Source: Chloroflexota bacterium
GTDB taxonomy: Bacteria; Chloroflexota; Chloroflexia; QHBQ01; JADMIH01
Length of the DNA: 54,088 nucleotides
Reading direction: 5' to 3'
NCBI GenBank assembly: GCA_015478675.1
Contig: JADMIH010000007.1
Location: 1 to 54,088 of the forward strand
Shown here: in pieces, positions 41,703 to 50,435 of the stretch
How the letters are laid out: each line of letters starts with the position of its first letter
Numbering within the stretch: position 1 is the first letter of the stretch
Position numbers and translations under genes: made by a program
The notes under the pieces: generated by a model
What the model was told of the DNA's origin: nothing
Databases searched by the model: none
What the model saw: the letters and a program-made list of their open reading frames with translations, nothing else

Positions 41703-43547
41703 ATGTGTGGAATAGTTGGATACGTCGGCGCGAAAGAGGCCATGCCTGTAATCTATGAAGGTCTATGCAATCTCGAGTACAGAGGGTACGACTCTGCTGG
41801 GATCGCGGTGCAGAAGAATGGTAAGATCGAGCGGCGCAGAGCAGCGGGCAAGCTAAGTAATCTGCAAACAGTCCTGCAAGATGAGCCTCTTTCCGGTCAT
41901 TGGGGCATGGGGCATACGCGGTGGGCTACACATGGTAAGGTAAACGAGGCAAATGCCCACCCCCACCGCGACTGCACAGGCGACATAGTGGTAATACAAA
42001 ACGGCATAGTAGAGAATTACTTGCCGCTCAAAGAAATGCTCAAGCGCGAAGGGCACGAGTTCCACTCAGAGACTGACACCGAGGTGCTGCCACACCTTCT
42101 GGAGAAGTACATCAAAGAAGGCGCACCTGACCTTGAAGAAGCCATGCGCCAGATGCTCGGCGTTATCAAGGGGTCGCACGCTATCGTCGCTATGCGCGCG
42201 GAAGAGCCTGAGTCCCTTGTGGCGGCACGGCTCGGCAACGCCGGCGGCGTGGTAGTCGGCTACGGTGATAGCGAGATGTTTGTAGCTTCTGACCAGCCCG
42301 CGATACTTCAGCACACGCGCCGCCTCGTCTTTCTGGAGCCAGGCGAGATAGCAGTCATCACCCGTACAGGAGCCAAATACAGCCGAGGGGACGGCACACC
42401 TGTTGAGAAAACACCGCATATGGTGGCATGGGATCCGATCAGCGCGGCCAAGGGCGGTTATAAGCACTTCATGCAGAAGGAGATATACGAGCAGCCCAGG
42501 TCGCTGACCGACACTCTCCGAGGCCGTCTCGATGTGGAGCGCTCCAGAGTTGACCTTGAAGGGTTAGCCTTTAGCAGGGAAGAGCTGAGGCAGTTCAAGA
42601 AGATCACGATTCTTGCCTGCGGCACAGCGTGGCACGCCGCCCTCGCCGGCAAGTATATCTTCGAGGAGTTAGCGCGTATACCTGTAGAAGTGGAGTACGG
42701 CTCTGAGTACAGGTATCGCAATCCGGTCGTCGAGCCGGGCACACTGGCTCTAGCAATTACCCAATCGGGTGAAACAGTAGACACCCTCGAAGCGATGGCT
42801 GAAGCACGCGCAGGCGGCGCTCGGTTAGCAGCAATCGTCAATGTGGTGGGGAGCCAGGCTGACCGCATATCCGAGGCTAAGATCCACGTCCAGGCAGGGC
42901 CGGAGATCGCGGTAGCCAGTACGAAGGTATATACAGGCATGCTGGCGGACCAGCTAATGCTGGCGATGGCGCTCGCTGAGGCGCGCGGCAGCCTCGACCC
43001 TGAACGGGCCGCGCAGATTATAGACGGGCTACTGCGCTTGCCCAATCAAGCAGGAGAACTGCTGGGCGACGACGCGCAGTATGATGAGCTTGCAGGCAAG
43101 ATATACGACGCGAGCGACATGCTATACCTGGGACGCGGCATCAACTTCCCCACCGCCCTTGAAGGCGCCCTCAAGATAAAGGAGATAAGTTACATCCACG
43201 CCGAAGGCTGCCCGGCAGGCGAGATGAAGCACGGCATAAATGCTTTGATTGACCATACGCTGCCTGTGGTCTGCATCGCGCTGCAAGACCGAGTTTACAG
43301 CAAGATGTTGAGCAACATTGAGCAGGTAAAAGCCCGTGATGGCAAGGTGATAGCTATCGCCACCGAGGGCGACAGTGATATCAGGGATAAGGCCGATGAG
43401 GTCATTTATCTGCCGCCTGTTGACTATCTACTGTCACCTATCCTGGCGGTAATGCCATTGCAGGTGCTCGCCTACAAAGTGGCGGTGCGCCGGGGAGCCG
43501 ATGTAGACCAGCCTCGCAACCTCGCCAAGTCGGTGACGGTCGAGTAG
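41703..43547 (+). CDS. glmS: Glutamine-fructose-6-phosphate aminotransferase (isomerising)
   Basis: Makes glucosamine 6-phosphate from fructose 6-phosphate and glutamine, the first step to UDP-GlcNAc. The N-terminal glutaminase starts MCGIVGYVG (Cys2 nucleophile) and contains EYRGYDSAGIAV and GHTRWATHG. Two SIS domains follow (ILACGTAWHAALAGKYIFEE, ITQSGETVDTLEA, then YLGRGINFPTALEGALKIKE) and the C-terminus ends DQPRNLAKSVTVE, which closes the active site. 614 residues is the standard length. A TATAAT box at 41585-41590 gives a ~105-nt leader in which I find no glmS-ribozyme core. GGAGGAG lies 12 nt before the ATG. Confidence 0.97.
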   Translation: MCGIVGYVGAKEAMPVIYEGLCNLEYRGYDSAGIAVQKNGKIERRRAAGKLSNLQTVLQDEPLSGHWGMGHTRWATHGKVNEANAHPHRDCTGDIVVIQNGIVENYLPLKEMLKREGHEFHSETDTEVLPHLLEKYIKEGAPDLEEAMRQMLGVIKGSHAIVAMRAEEPESLVAARLGNAGGVVVGYGDSEMFVASDQPAILQHTRRLVFLEPGEIAVITRTGAKYSRGDGTPVEKTPHMVAWDPISAAKGGYKHFMQKEIYEQPRSLTDTLRGRLDVERSRVDLEGLAFSREELRQFKKITILACGTAWHAALAGKYIFEELARIPVEVEYGSEYRYRNPVVEPGTLALAITQSGETVDTLEAMAEARAGGARLAAIVNVVGSQADRISEAKIHVQAGPEIAVASTKVYTGMLADQLMLAMALAEARGSLDPERAAQIIDGLLRLPNQAGELLGDDAQYDELAGKIYDASDMLYLGRGINFPTALEGALKIKEISYIHAEGCPAGEMKHGINALIDHTLPVVCIALQDRVYSKMLSNIEQVKARDGKVIAIATEGDSDIRDKADEVIYLPPVDYLLSPILAVMPLQVLAYKVAVRRGADVDQPRNLAKSVTVE

Positions 43548-43581
43548 GTTATAGCAGGTAGCCACGGGCACCCCCAATGCA

Positions 43582-43627
43582 CCCTCACCCCATGCCCCTC
43601 TCCCATGAAGGGAGATGGGGCTTTGCT
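43582..43627. repeat. Core block of the miniature element family
   Basis: This stretch holds CACCCCATGCCCCTCTCCC then ATGAAGGGAGATGGGGCTTT, which in inverted orientation matches the core of copies A and C (11397-11440 and 50197-50222). I see no TGTTCAG-type ends here, so it may be a remnant. Confidence 0.5.
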
Positions 43628-43731
43628 TTGTTGGTGTGGGAGAGGCAAGGGAGAGTCATGTAACCTCTATGTGGTGAAGGGAGGGGGCTTTGCTATGTGC
43701 GTGGACCACACGGCTTCTCTGCGGACGAGCC

Positions 43732-43815
43732 TGCCTGCGCCTGTGCTCATACGCCTGTAGCGGAACTCTTGCTTTTAGCTGAGGCTCTGGTAGTGCATGA
43801 GCACAGGCGCAGGCA
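43732..43815. repeat. Perfect 19-bp inverted repeat overlapping the BON gene end
   Basis: Arms at 43732-43750 and 43797-43815 are exact reverse complements (TGCCTGCGCCTGTGCTCAT and its partner), 46 nt apart. The right arm is coding (the QMPAPVLM region of the BON protein) and the stop codon lies in the loop. It may form a terminator-like stem in the BON transcript. Confidence 0.7.
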
Positions 43816-44065
43816 TCTGTAGCGGCTCTTTAGCGGTGTTGCTGTTCACAACTTGCTCGGTGGCGAGGCATGTAATCACATGCGTGAGGCCATCCAGTTG
43901 GCGGGCCAGCCTGCTTATGGTGCGCCGCGCCTGGTCATCCGGCACCACTCCTTCAATATAGGCGACGCCATCCTCCACTTCGCACATCACAGCATCTATA
44001 TCGGGCGATACAACGGCCACGATGCCACGCACGCGCCGTGCAAGCTCCTCATCTTTATTGCTCAT
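43775..44065 (-). CDS. Small BON-domain protein
   Basis: A 96-residue cytoplasmic protein without signal peptide. The BON pattern is visible: an acidic strand DAVMCEVEDGVAYIEGVV, then a helix DDQARRTISRLARQLDG and strand LTHVITCLA. BON domains bind phospholipid or small ligands in osmotic-stress proteins such as OsmY and LysM/BON proteins. AAGGAGGGAG precedes the ATG. The last ~20 residues overlap an inverted repeat and may be an acquired tail. Confidence 0.8.
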   Translation of the reverse strand: MSNKDEELARRVRGIVAVVSPDIDAVMCEVEDGVAYIEGVVPDDQARRTISRLARQLDGLTHVITCLATEQVVNSNTAKEPLQMPAPVLMHYQSLS

Positions 44066-44180
44066 CTCTCCCTCCTTCTACACCCTGCCGACGCAAAATA
44101 GTTCGCGTTCACGTCCCTTTATAGAGCTATTTGGCAAGTTCTGTGCCAGAGAAGAAGGAAGAAAAGGAACATTACCCCTG

Positions 44181-46751
44181 TTACGGAGTCAACGTCAACA
44201 CACTCTCCTTGTTGGCGTCTATCTGCTGCTGTGTATAGAGGAGAGGGTTATACTGGTAATTCTGCCAGGGAGTAAGCATATCGCTAAAGTGCTTGCTGAA
44301 TGGCTGGCCCGACTCCCCACCCGCCAATATGCCTAGCGACTTGCTCCAATCACCGGCGTCGATAATCATCCTGTACGACTGGTAGCTGGACACCGAAAAG
44401 GGTTCCACAAGCGAGAAAGTGCCAACCGACACAGTAGTTTGGTCGCCCCCGATAGGCACGCTCGGCAGGTTGAACATCGCTCCAATCACCGGCTGTGAGC
44501 CAAAGGGGTGGGCAGGCGTAACGGTATGTATTTGGCCCCACTGCCAATCCTGTATAGTGCCGCCGAGCGCACCTGTCAGATCGCTGACAGCCGAAGTAAG
44601 GCTCGCCAGGAGGATGTCGTCACGTGTCTCTTTCTGAGGGGTCTCTTTGCGGTCCCAGAGCGGGTCTTGCGGCTTATCGAGCAGCTGCTCGAAGCTCTGG
44701 AGCACAGTGCTGCCTTCTATATCCAGATACTCACCAAAGAGGTCCAGGCCCAGGTTATCGCTATAGGTCTCGCTCAACGCCTTCTGAGCAGTGACTTCAT
44801 AGATAGCAGCGGCTGCGCTGTCGGGCTTGAGGTCGCCGTTCCAGCCCTGGAACATCTTGGCTGCCTGTTGCGTTGGCGCATCTGTGGGCTTGAGGGCTGC
44901 AAGCTCATCACCAACCTTCTTTGCCAGTTCGGAGCTTGTGTCCATCTGTATATTCTTGAAGTCGTCAATACTCAGCCTATCCTTAGCCTTGAGGAGCTCA
45001 GTGATACGTGAGATGCGCCAGGGGGGTGCCCACTCGCCGCGAAACTGATACTTGTAGTCGGGGCCATAAGGCTTGTTATTAGCAGTCGCCACAAAGCCCT
45101 CAGGGGGGTTATACGCGCGCGGCAGGGCATCGAACGGGATATAGCCATTCCAGTCGTACTCCCCTGTCCAGCCGGGCACAGGCACCGACCCATCGCCCTT
45201 CTTGCGTAGCGGTATATTACCTGTCATCTGGTAGCCGATATTCCCCTGCGTATCTGCGTAAACGAAGTTCTGGCCGGGAATACTCCAACCTTGAAGTGCC
45301 GCGCGGAACTGCTGCCAATTGGAGGCGGTCTGCAAATTATATACAGCCTCGAGGAGATGACCGGGCTGCGCGCCACTCCACTGCAATGCCCAGGGACCCG
45401 GAGACTTGACGCCCAGGGTGGCAGTCACTGGCAGCACATCGCTGATGATCGGCCCGTGATCGGTGACCCGCACAGTCTGAGTGACAGGCGCGCCCTCTTT
45501 TACTTTGATCGTCTCAGTATAAATCTTGAGGGGAAGCCAACTGCTGCCGGAGGCATACTGGCCTGGGTGCCCGCTCGGATCAAGCTTTTCGATAAAGACA
45601 TCCTGCACATCAGCGCCCACGTTGGTAACGCCCCAGCTGATATTCTGATTGTGCCCTGTGATGATGCCGGGCGCCCCCGCGAAGCCAAAGCCCTCAGCAT
45701 TGTATTTGCCGTCAGTGGTTGACAGGTGAACCTGATACCAGATAGAAGGAGAGCGCACTCCCAGGTGAGGGTCATTGGCGAGCAGCGGCTTGCCTGTAGT
45801 GGATTTACTACCAGCAACCACCCAGTTGTTCGAGCCGATATCACCCAGGCCGAAGCTGGGCAGCACAGGGCGTATTTTGTCGCTGTAGGCTTTGAGGGCA
45901 GGGAGAACACTGCCGGTATTTGCCCCGGGAACGACCACGGGTGCATCTTTAGGGTAGCCTGGAAGTAGCTCGGCGGTGATGTCCGGCCCCAGGTTAGAGA
46001 GGAGGTCAGCGGTAAGAAGGTCGTTGCTCCAGGTCTGTGTCAGGTCCCAGGCTTGCACTTTGCCGAAAGTAAGGGTATCAACAGGCTGCCATTCCTCGAC
46101 TTTCGCGCCCAAAAAGCCAAACTCAAGAGGCAGCGAGTCGCTATGTGCGCGGATAAACTCGTTTACTCCTCGTGAATATGCTTCGAGAGCGGAGCGCACC
46201 TGGGGCGCTGTCTGCGCCCATTCAGCCTCAGCAGCACGCCTGAAGCCCACCGTGCGCAGGAAGCGGTCAGTATCGACCTGCGAGGGTCCAAAGTACTCGG
46301 ACAGCCTGCCCTCGCCTACCGCACGGAAAAAGAACATCTGGAAGAGGCGATCCTGGGCATGCACGTAGCCCTCAGCCTCATAAAGGTCATTGATGTTGGC
46401 AGCGACGATATGAGGCACTCCGTAGATGTCACGAGTGACAGTGGCGGGTGCAGAGAGGCCGGGCAGCTTAAGAGTGCCACTGGTGGTGGGCAGAGTCTTC
46501 TGCACCGTGTAATAGGCGTAACCGATCCCGATAAGGATCAGCAAGAGCGCAACCGCCCCAACACCGAGCAACACTCGCTTAAGGGTAATACGCCTCCTGG
46601 GTGCTACGACCGGAGCAAGAGGGCTGGGTGAAGCTGCCGAGGTGCCGGACTCGCCGCTCGTGGTGGGTAGGGCCGTTGAAGCTTTACTCTGTGAGACAGT
46701 TCGAGCGCGGGAGGCTCCTGTGGAACGCGAGCCTTTACGAGAACCGGCCAC
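44181..46751 (-). CDS. Penicillin acylase family (Ntn-hydrolase) membrane-anchored enzyme
   Basis: Amidohydrolase of the penicillin G acylase/AHL acylase family (PF01804). A Ser/Thr-rich N-terminus and a membrane helix (VLLGVGAVALLLILIGIGYA, residues ~57-78) put it outside the cytoplasm. The alpha-chain start VTRDIYGVPHIVA and HAQDRLFQM precede the autoprocessing site GSNNWVVAG near residue 305, whose Ser becomes the N-terminal nucleophile. NDPHLGVRSPSIWYQVHL and GHNQNISWGVTNVG follow. I start at the GTG at 46751, with AAGGAG five nt upstream; reading further upstream would run into tRNA-Thr. The natural substrate is unknown (acyl-homoserine lactones, peptides or beta-lactams are acted on by relatives). 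Confidence 0.9.
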   Translation of the reverse strand: MAGSRKGSRSTGASRARTVSQSKASTALPTTSGESGTSAASPSPLAPVVAPRRRITLKRVLLGVGAVALLLILIGIGYAYYTVQKTLPTTSGTLKLPGLSAPATVTRDIYGVPHIVAANINDLYEAEGYVHAQDRLFQMFFFRAVGEGRLSEYFGPSQVDTDRFLRTVGFRRAAEAEWAQTAPQVRSALEAYSRGVNEFIRAHSDSLPLEFGFLGAKVEEWQPVDTLTFGKVQAWDLTQTWSNDLLTADLLSNLGPDITAELLPGYPKDAPVVVPGANTGSVLPALKAYSDKIRPVLPSFGLGDIGSNNWVVAGSKSTTGKPLLANDPHLGVRSPSIWYQVHLSTTDGKYNAEGFGFAGAPGIITGHNQNISWGVTNVGADVQDVFIEKLDPSGHPGQYASGSSWLPLKIYTETIKVKEGAPVTQTVRVTDHGPIISDVLPVTATLGVKSPGPWALQWSGAQPGHLLEAVYNLQTASNWQQFRAALQGWSIPGQNFVYADTQGNIGYQMTGNIPLRKKGDGSVPVPGWTGEYDWNGYIPFDALPRAYNPPEGFVATANNKPYGPDYKYQFRGEWAPPWRISRITELLKAKDRLSIDDFKNIQMDTSSELAKKVGDELAALKPTDAPTQQAAKMFQGWNGDLKPDSAAAAIYEVTAQKALSETYSDNLGLDLFGEYLDIEGSTVLQSFEQLLDKPQDPLWDRKETPQKETRDDILLASLTSAVSDLTGALGGTIQDWQWGQIHTVTPAHPFGSQPVIGAMFNLPSVPIGGDQTTVSVGTFSLVEPFSVSSYQSYRMIIDAGDWSKSLGILAGGESGQPFSKHFSDMLTPWQNYQYNPLLYTQQQIDANKESVLTLTP

Positions 46752-46843
46752 GTTTGCTCCTTTCCTGGGTGCCAGATGAGAGGGCGACAAGGCGCAAGAG
46801 AGGTTGAGCAAAAGGGAGGTTGAGCTATGCCAACCTTCCGGGG

Positions 46844-46915
46844 AGCCGACGGTGAGATTCGAACTCACGGCCTGCTGTTTACGAAACAGCTGCTCTACCA
46901 CTGAGCTACGTCGGC
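46844..46915 (-). tRNA. tRNA-Thr (anticodon CGU)
   Basis: Minus-strand cloverleaf: acceptor GCCGACG/CGTCGGC, D arm GCTC/GAGC, anticodon stem GCTGT/ACAGC with loop TTCGTAA (anticodon CGU), T arm GTGAG-TTCGAAT-CTCAC. CCA is not encoded. Confidence 0.95.
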
Positions 46916-46926
46916 GAGCGCTCCAT

Positions 46927-46956
46927 ATTATACGTTGCGGGCAAACGGAGTGTCAA
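46927..46956 (-). promoter_or_regulatory. Promoter of tRNA-Thr
   Basis: TTGACA (46956-46951), 18-bp spacer, TATAAT (46932-46927) on the minus strand. Confidence 0.75.
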
Positions 46957-46968
46957 CCACGCAGGCAG

Positions 46969-47134
46969 CTGTAAGCGTTCAGGGTCAGGGTGGAGCAATC
47001 CTCAAGAGGTATATGAGCGGGGTGTGCCCTCGCCTGCCCTCACCCCATGCCCTTCTCCCTTCATGGGAGAGGGGGGCTTTATTCCTGCTGAGTATCGGCG
47101 GCTATGCCCCTCCACCCCTACTCTGAACAGTTAC
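46969..47134. mobile_element. Miniature inverted-repeat element, copy B (short form)
   Basis: About 166 bp bounded by CTGTAAGCGTTCAGGG (46969-46984) and CTCTGAACAGTTAC (47121-47134), which are inverted copies of one another with mismatches. The core is CTCCCTTCATGGGAG (about 47056-47070). Compared with copies A and C it is in the opposite orientation and lacks the ~100-bp block found at 11475-11567 and 50286-50380. Confidence 0.6.
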
Positions 47135-47165
47135 CAAGGGCTTAATAACAAGGGTTTACCGGCCC

Positions 47166-47220
47166 ATGGCCCAAAGGTACCGGAAGAAGAATAGTACCCG
47201 TAATGTGACTATCGGGCCAT
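47166..47220. repeat. Nested inverted repeat
   Basis: ATGGCCC (47166-47172) pairs with GGGCCAT (47214-47220), and GGTAC (47176-47180) pairs with GTACC (47194-47198) inside it. It lies directly before a candidate small-RNA promoter; role unknown. Confidence 0.4.
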
Positions 47221-47254
47221 TTGAGGATGGCAGCCATTGTGCTATAGTTAGGTT

Positions 47255-47332
47255 GAGAGATAAAGTAAGAGCAACTGAATATATCGTGCTCCTACAATAA
47301 AAGAGAGACCTGCGGGGGTCTCTCTTTTGTTT
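47255..47332 (+). ncRNA. Candidate small RNA with intrinsic terminator
   Basis: A promoter-like TTGAGG (47221-47226), 16-bp spacer and TATAGT (47243-47248) predict a start near 47255. A small hairpin GAGCA/TGCTC (about 47269-47290) is followed by a 12-bp terminator stem AAAAGAGAGACC/GGTCTCTCTTTT (47299-47328) and a T-tract. No credible protein gene lies in between (only a 15-codon frame from a TTG). It is too short to be a leader of the next gene, which is on the other strand. Confidence 0.5.
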
Positions 47333-47376
47333 AACACTGCACCGCAGTCTTCATTCAAAAAATGGAAGGGCTGCGA

Positions 47377-47610
47377 CTATATATTCGGCTCCATCTCTAT
47401 GTAAAGAATGCTATGCCACGGGATCACGAAGTCGTAGGTTTTCCCCCCACGCTCGCTCCCTTCCTCGCCGTGAGCTACTGCCCGCACATATTGCTCCTCG
47501 AATCTGAGGTCGCCTTGTATCCAGGATATACGCTCTTCATATCCTGGACCTGTTCCCGACTCGTTGCGTGGGCGACGGGCTGCTTTGTAGTAAACTTTAC
47601 CTGCCGGCAT
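47377..47610 (-). CDS. Small conserved-looking hypothetical protein
   Basis: 77 residues from the ATG at 47610, chosen because AGGAGG lies 5 nt upstream; an in-frame start at 47658 has no ribosome site. The protein is soluble, rich in charged residues, and ends YDFVIPWHSILYIEMEPNI, which resembles the I-P-x-H-x-I strand of several small RNA-related families, but I cannot assign it. Confidence 0.6.
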   Translation of the reverse strand: MPAGKVYYKAARRPRNESGTGPGYEERISWIQGDLRFEEQYVRAVAHGEEGSERGGKTYDFVIPWHSILYIEMEPNI

Positions 47611-47691
47611 ATCAACCTCCTGTATTCCTATCCGTAGTCTGTATTCGGTAATCCGCACACAGGTAGATACTGTTAAGAACTATGACGCGCC

Positions 47692-48273
47692 CTATAGACC
47701 AAGATCCCCCGATATCTCTTGCAGAGCTTTTACCACAAAATCTACGTGCTCATCGAGAGGACGGCCAAGCTCCTGCGCGCCTTGCGTTACATCTTCGCGG
47801 CTCACGTTGCGAGCGAAGCCCTTGTCTTTCATCTTCTTCAGCACCGAGCGGGCGTCTACTTCTGCCAGAGTTTTGCCGGGTTTTACTAATGCAGTAGCAA
47901 CAATGAGACCACACAGCTCATCGCAAGCAAAAAGCGCATGGTCCTGAAGCGCAGTACGCTGTACACCAGTATACGAAGCGTGTGACAGTACGGATCTTAC
48001 AAAGTCCTCCGGCCAGCCCCTTTCGAGCAAGCTTGCGGCTCCCGCTGATGGGTGTTCTTCGGCGGAAGGGTGTATTTCCCAGTCCCAATCGTGGATGAGG
48101 CCCAGCGCACCCCAGTATTCTTCGTCGGCTCCGTAATAGTTAGCGTAGGCCCGCATCGCGCCCTCTACAGCGAGCATGTGCTTGCGCAGACCCTCATTTT
48201 GCACGTTCTCCCTGACCAGCTTCCATGCGTCCTCTCGTCTTTTATCACTGAGGCCTGGCGCATCAACAGACAT
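47692..48273 (-). CDS. HD-domain hydrolase (HDIG-type)
   Basis: 193-residue metal-dependent phosphohydrolase-like protein. H at residue ~32 (RKHMLAVEGAM), the HD pair in LIHDWDWE and a further His in EEHPSAGAASLL and LSHASY make up the usual metal ligands. This is the family form often annotated as hydrolase beside nucleotide metabolism genes; the substrate is unknown. AAGGAGG lies 9 nt before the ATG. Confidence 0.85.
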   Translation of the reverse strand: MSVDAPGLSDKRREDAWKLVRENVQNEGLRKHMLAVEGAMRAYANYYGADEEYWGALGLIHDWDWEIHPSAEEHPSAGAASLLERGWPEDFVRSVLSHASYTGVQRTALQDHALFACDELCGLIVATALVKPGKTLAEVDARSVLKKMKDKGFARNVSREDVTQGAQELGRPLDEHVDFVVKALQEISGDLGL

Positions 48274-48386
48274 CGTCGATTACCTCCTTGCGCAATTTAT
48301 TAACGATATTCGCAGTAGTTTGTTAGGACCGGCAGGCCGATGCCAGCCCAGGTTCGATATAGCAGCATCGCCTGGCGGTAAAGCCT

Positions 48387-48414
48387 GGGTGGGGGTTGAC
48401 TGCCAACCCCACCC
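48387..48414 (-). terminator. GC-rich hairpin after the 48417 gene
   Basis: GGGTGGGGGTTG/CAACCCCACCC with a 5-nt loop and one bulged G starts 3 nt after the stop codon of the minus-strand gene. The T-run is weak. Confidence 0.5.
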
Positions 48415-48416
48415 GG

Positions 48417-48983
48417 CTACTTGTCCTGGAACTTGGGATCAACCTGGCCTGTATCCGCCACCTGATAAATATCGGAGGCTGGGAAACGGTCCCAGTTGTT
48501 CTTCTTTATCGTGGCATCACTGTATCTCAGGGTAAGAATCTCCACAGTGGCTACTTGTCCTGACTTATCAGCAAGGGGATAATAGCCATCGAAGGCCACG
48601 CCGTTGTAGCTGAGGTCCGAACTCTGTAGGGCCTGTAGGTAGTCAAGAATGGCCTTCCTCGTGCCGTCTGCCAGGTTAAAGGTGTCGGGAGCGTCGAAAG
48701 AGATGACCAGGCCGTTGCCGCTATCGAACGACACATCCCGTATCTGCGAGCCTTCGGGTGCAGCAGAAAGCGCCATAACAGCCTGCGCTTCCCTGCTTCC
48801 GGCGGCATAGGCGGGCGTTCTGCTTGCGATGGAGACGTTGTTACCCCTCAAGCTGGAGCTTACCAACGCCAAGATCATGCAGCCTGCCGCCGCGAGGATG
48901 CCTATCAACATGAGGAGTTGCGGCCCATGCAGACGTTTCGACTTTGTCGCCGGCGGTCTCATGTGGGGGTGCCCATCTACCAC
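48417..48983 (-). CDS. Hypothetical single-pass membrane protein
   Basis: One N-terminal membrane helix (LLMLIGILAAAGCMILALVSS, residues ~23-43) and a ~140-residue extracytoplasmic domain with alternating strands (IRDVSFDSGNGLVISFDA, ATVEILTLRYSDATI). No recognised family. The annotated GTG start has no well-spaced Shine-Dalgarno; the ATG at 48962 is possible. Confidence 0.6.
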   Translation of the reverse strand: MVDGHPHMRPPATKSKRLHGPQLLMLIGILAAAGCMILALVSSSLRGNNVSIASRTPAYAAGSREAQAVMALSAAPEGSQIRDVSFDSGNGLVISFDAPDTFNLADGTRKAILDYLQALQSSDLSYNGVAFDGYYPLADKSGQVATVEILTLRYSDATIKKNNWDRFPASDIYQVADTGQVDPKFQDK

Positions 48984-49038
48984 TCCTCTACTGACCGCTG
49001 AACACAGCTACTTAGCTGTGTGTGCCGGCCCGCTCTTC

Positions 49039-49803
49039 CTATTCGCTGTGTGCTGCGATAAAGCCAAGAGCCTGCGCCCATGCGTCGCTTGAGGCGGCGG
49101 CAAAATCGGTTGCTTTGCGGTCGAAAAAGCTGTGCGGAGCACCCGGGTAGATGATAATTTTGTGCTCAACGCCCGCGCTGTCCAGTTCCTCATCGAGCTT
49201 GTGCACGTCGCTCGCAGGTATGCCCTGGTCCGCACCTCCAAAGAGTCCCAGCACAGGCACACGCATCTCTACTGCCTTCTCAAGTGCTGTACGCTCGCTG
49301 CCCGCGAACTTCCGGCTCATGCCCGCATAAAAGGCGATAATACCCGCAACACCGAGGTTCTCTGTGCCCACATGCAGCGCAAGCCCGCCGCCCATGCAAA
49401 AGCCCACAACGAAGGTCGAGCAGTCAGATGTAATACCGCGCAGGTAGTCGAGCGCGGCACGCACATCAGCAAGGAAGGAAGGCCACTGCATCTGCTGCAC
49501 GTGCGTCATAAAATCAAAGGAGTCGTCACGCGAGCTAATGCCGGCTGTACGCCCGAAGTAGTCAATGGCTACAGCATCAATGCCCTTCTCGGCAAAGCGC
49601 ATTGCCAGTTCCTTGTAAAACTGGTGCAACCCACGCACGTCAGGGAAAATGACCGCCTGTGATCTCACCTCCTGGCCTCCAGAATGGGCAGCATAGGCGG
49701 CGAAACGAGTGCCGTCCGCCGAAACCAGCTCTATATCCTTGCCATTCGCCTTACCGCTTGCTCCAGGTACATCGGGTGGTCGCGCATCATTGCCATAGCA
49801 CAT
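49039..49803 (-). CDS. Dienelactone hydrolase family protein
   Basis: Alpha/beta hydrolase of 254 residues. The nucleophile elbow GFCMGGG (Cys, near residue 128) is the hallmark of the DLH family. The Asp is expected in LFGGADQGIP and the His is in YPGAPHSFFDR. Members hydrolyse dienelactones, carboxymethylenebutenolide or other esters; the true substrate here is unknown. Confidence 0.9.
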   Translation of the reverse strand: MCYGNDARPPDVPGASGKANGKDIELVSADGTRFAAYAAHSGGQEVRSQAVIFPDVRGLHQFYKELAMRFAEKGIDAVAIDYFGRTAGISSRDDSFDFMTHVQQMQWPSFLADVRAALDYLRGITSDCSTFVVGFCMGGGLALHVGTENLGVAGIIAFYAGMSRKFAGSERTALEKAVEMRVPVLGLFGGADQGIPASDVHKLDEELDSAGVEHKIIIYPGAPHSFFDRKATDFAAASSDAWAQALGFIAAHSE

Positions 49804-49955
49804 TGTCTCTTATATCCTTTCATGGTCTCTTCGTATATAGTACGTGCGCCTGCCCTGAATAAGATGTTGCGAGTGGCGCGTATAAGGAAATTATACTATG
49901 TGGACGCATGCCATGTAGGACAGCGTAGCGGGCTATCCAACTCGGTGGCTAACAA

Positions 49956-50004
49956 AAACACAAAGATGGAAGCCCGCCGAAACGAACGCCCCATCTTTGT
50001 GTTT
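49956..50004 (-). terminator. Terminator of tRNA-Pro(GGG)
   Basis: A perfect 14-bp stem AAACACAAAGATGG/CCATCTTTGTGTTT, followed on the minus strand by a TTTTTGTT tract, lies 8 bp past the tRNA 3' end. Confidence 0.8.
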
Positions 50005-50011
50005 AGTCTGT

Positions 50012-50088
<77 letters not shown>

Positions 50089-50143
50089 CCGACACGATTG
50101 CTATTATATCAAAGTGCCGGCAAACGTGCAAACATCTTTCCCC

Positions 50144-50394
50144 CTGTAAGGGTTCAGAATAGGGGTGTAGGGGCGTCCCTCCCCTCACCCCCAACCCCCT
50201 CTCCCTTCATGGGAGAGGGGGTTGGGGGTGAGGGTGCGTTGGGGGTGAGGGTAGGTGAGCGCCACCCCTTGAAGATTGCTCCACCTCAACTCCTCTAAAA
50301 ATGCGGAGGGTAGTAGTATAGAGCGGTGCTAAATCACTCGTATTTTCATCGGTAATGGTGGCCCATAGGGTCATGGCCCACTCTGAATAGTTAT
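50144..50394. mobile_element. Miniature inverted-repeat element, copy C
   Basis: About 250 bp from CTGTAAGGGTTCAGAAT (50144) to CTCTGAATAGTTAT (50381-50394). The core CCCTCTCCCTTCATGGGAG with flanking CCCCAACC/GGTTGGGG lies about 50190-50230, and the right part 50274-50390 is nearly identical to 11463-11580 in copy A. The element fills most of the 347-bp gap between tRNA-Pro and sdhB. Confidence 0.6.
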
Positions 50395-50435
50395 TTCCCT
50401 TGTTCGCGCCCACTCTACAGGCTGAAACCAACGAC

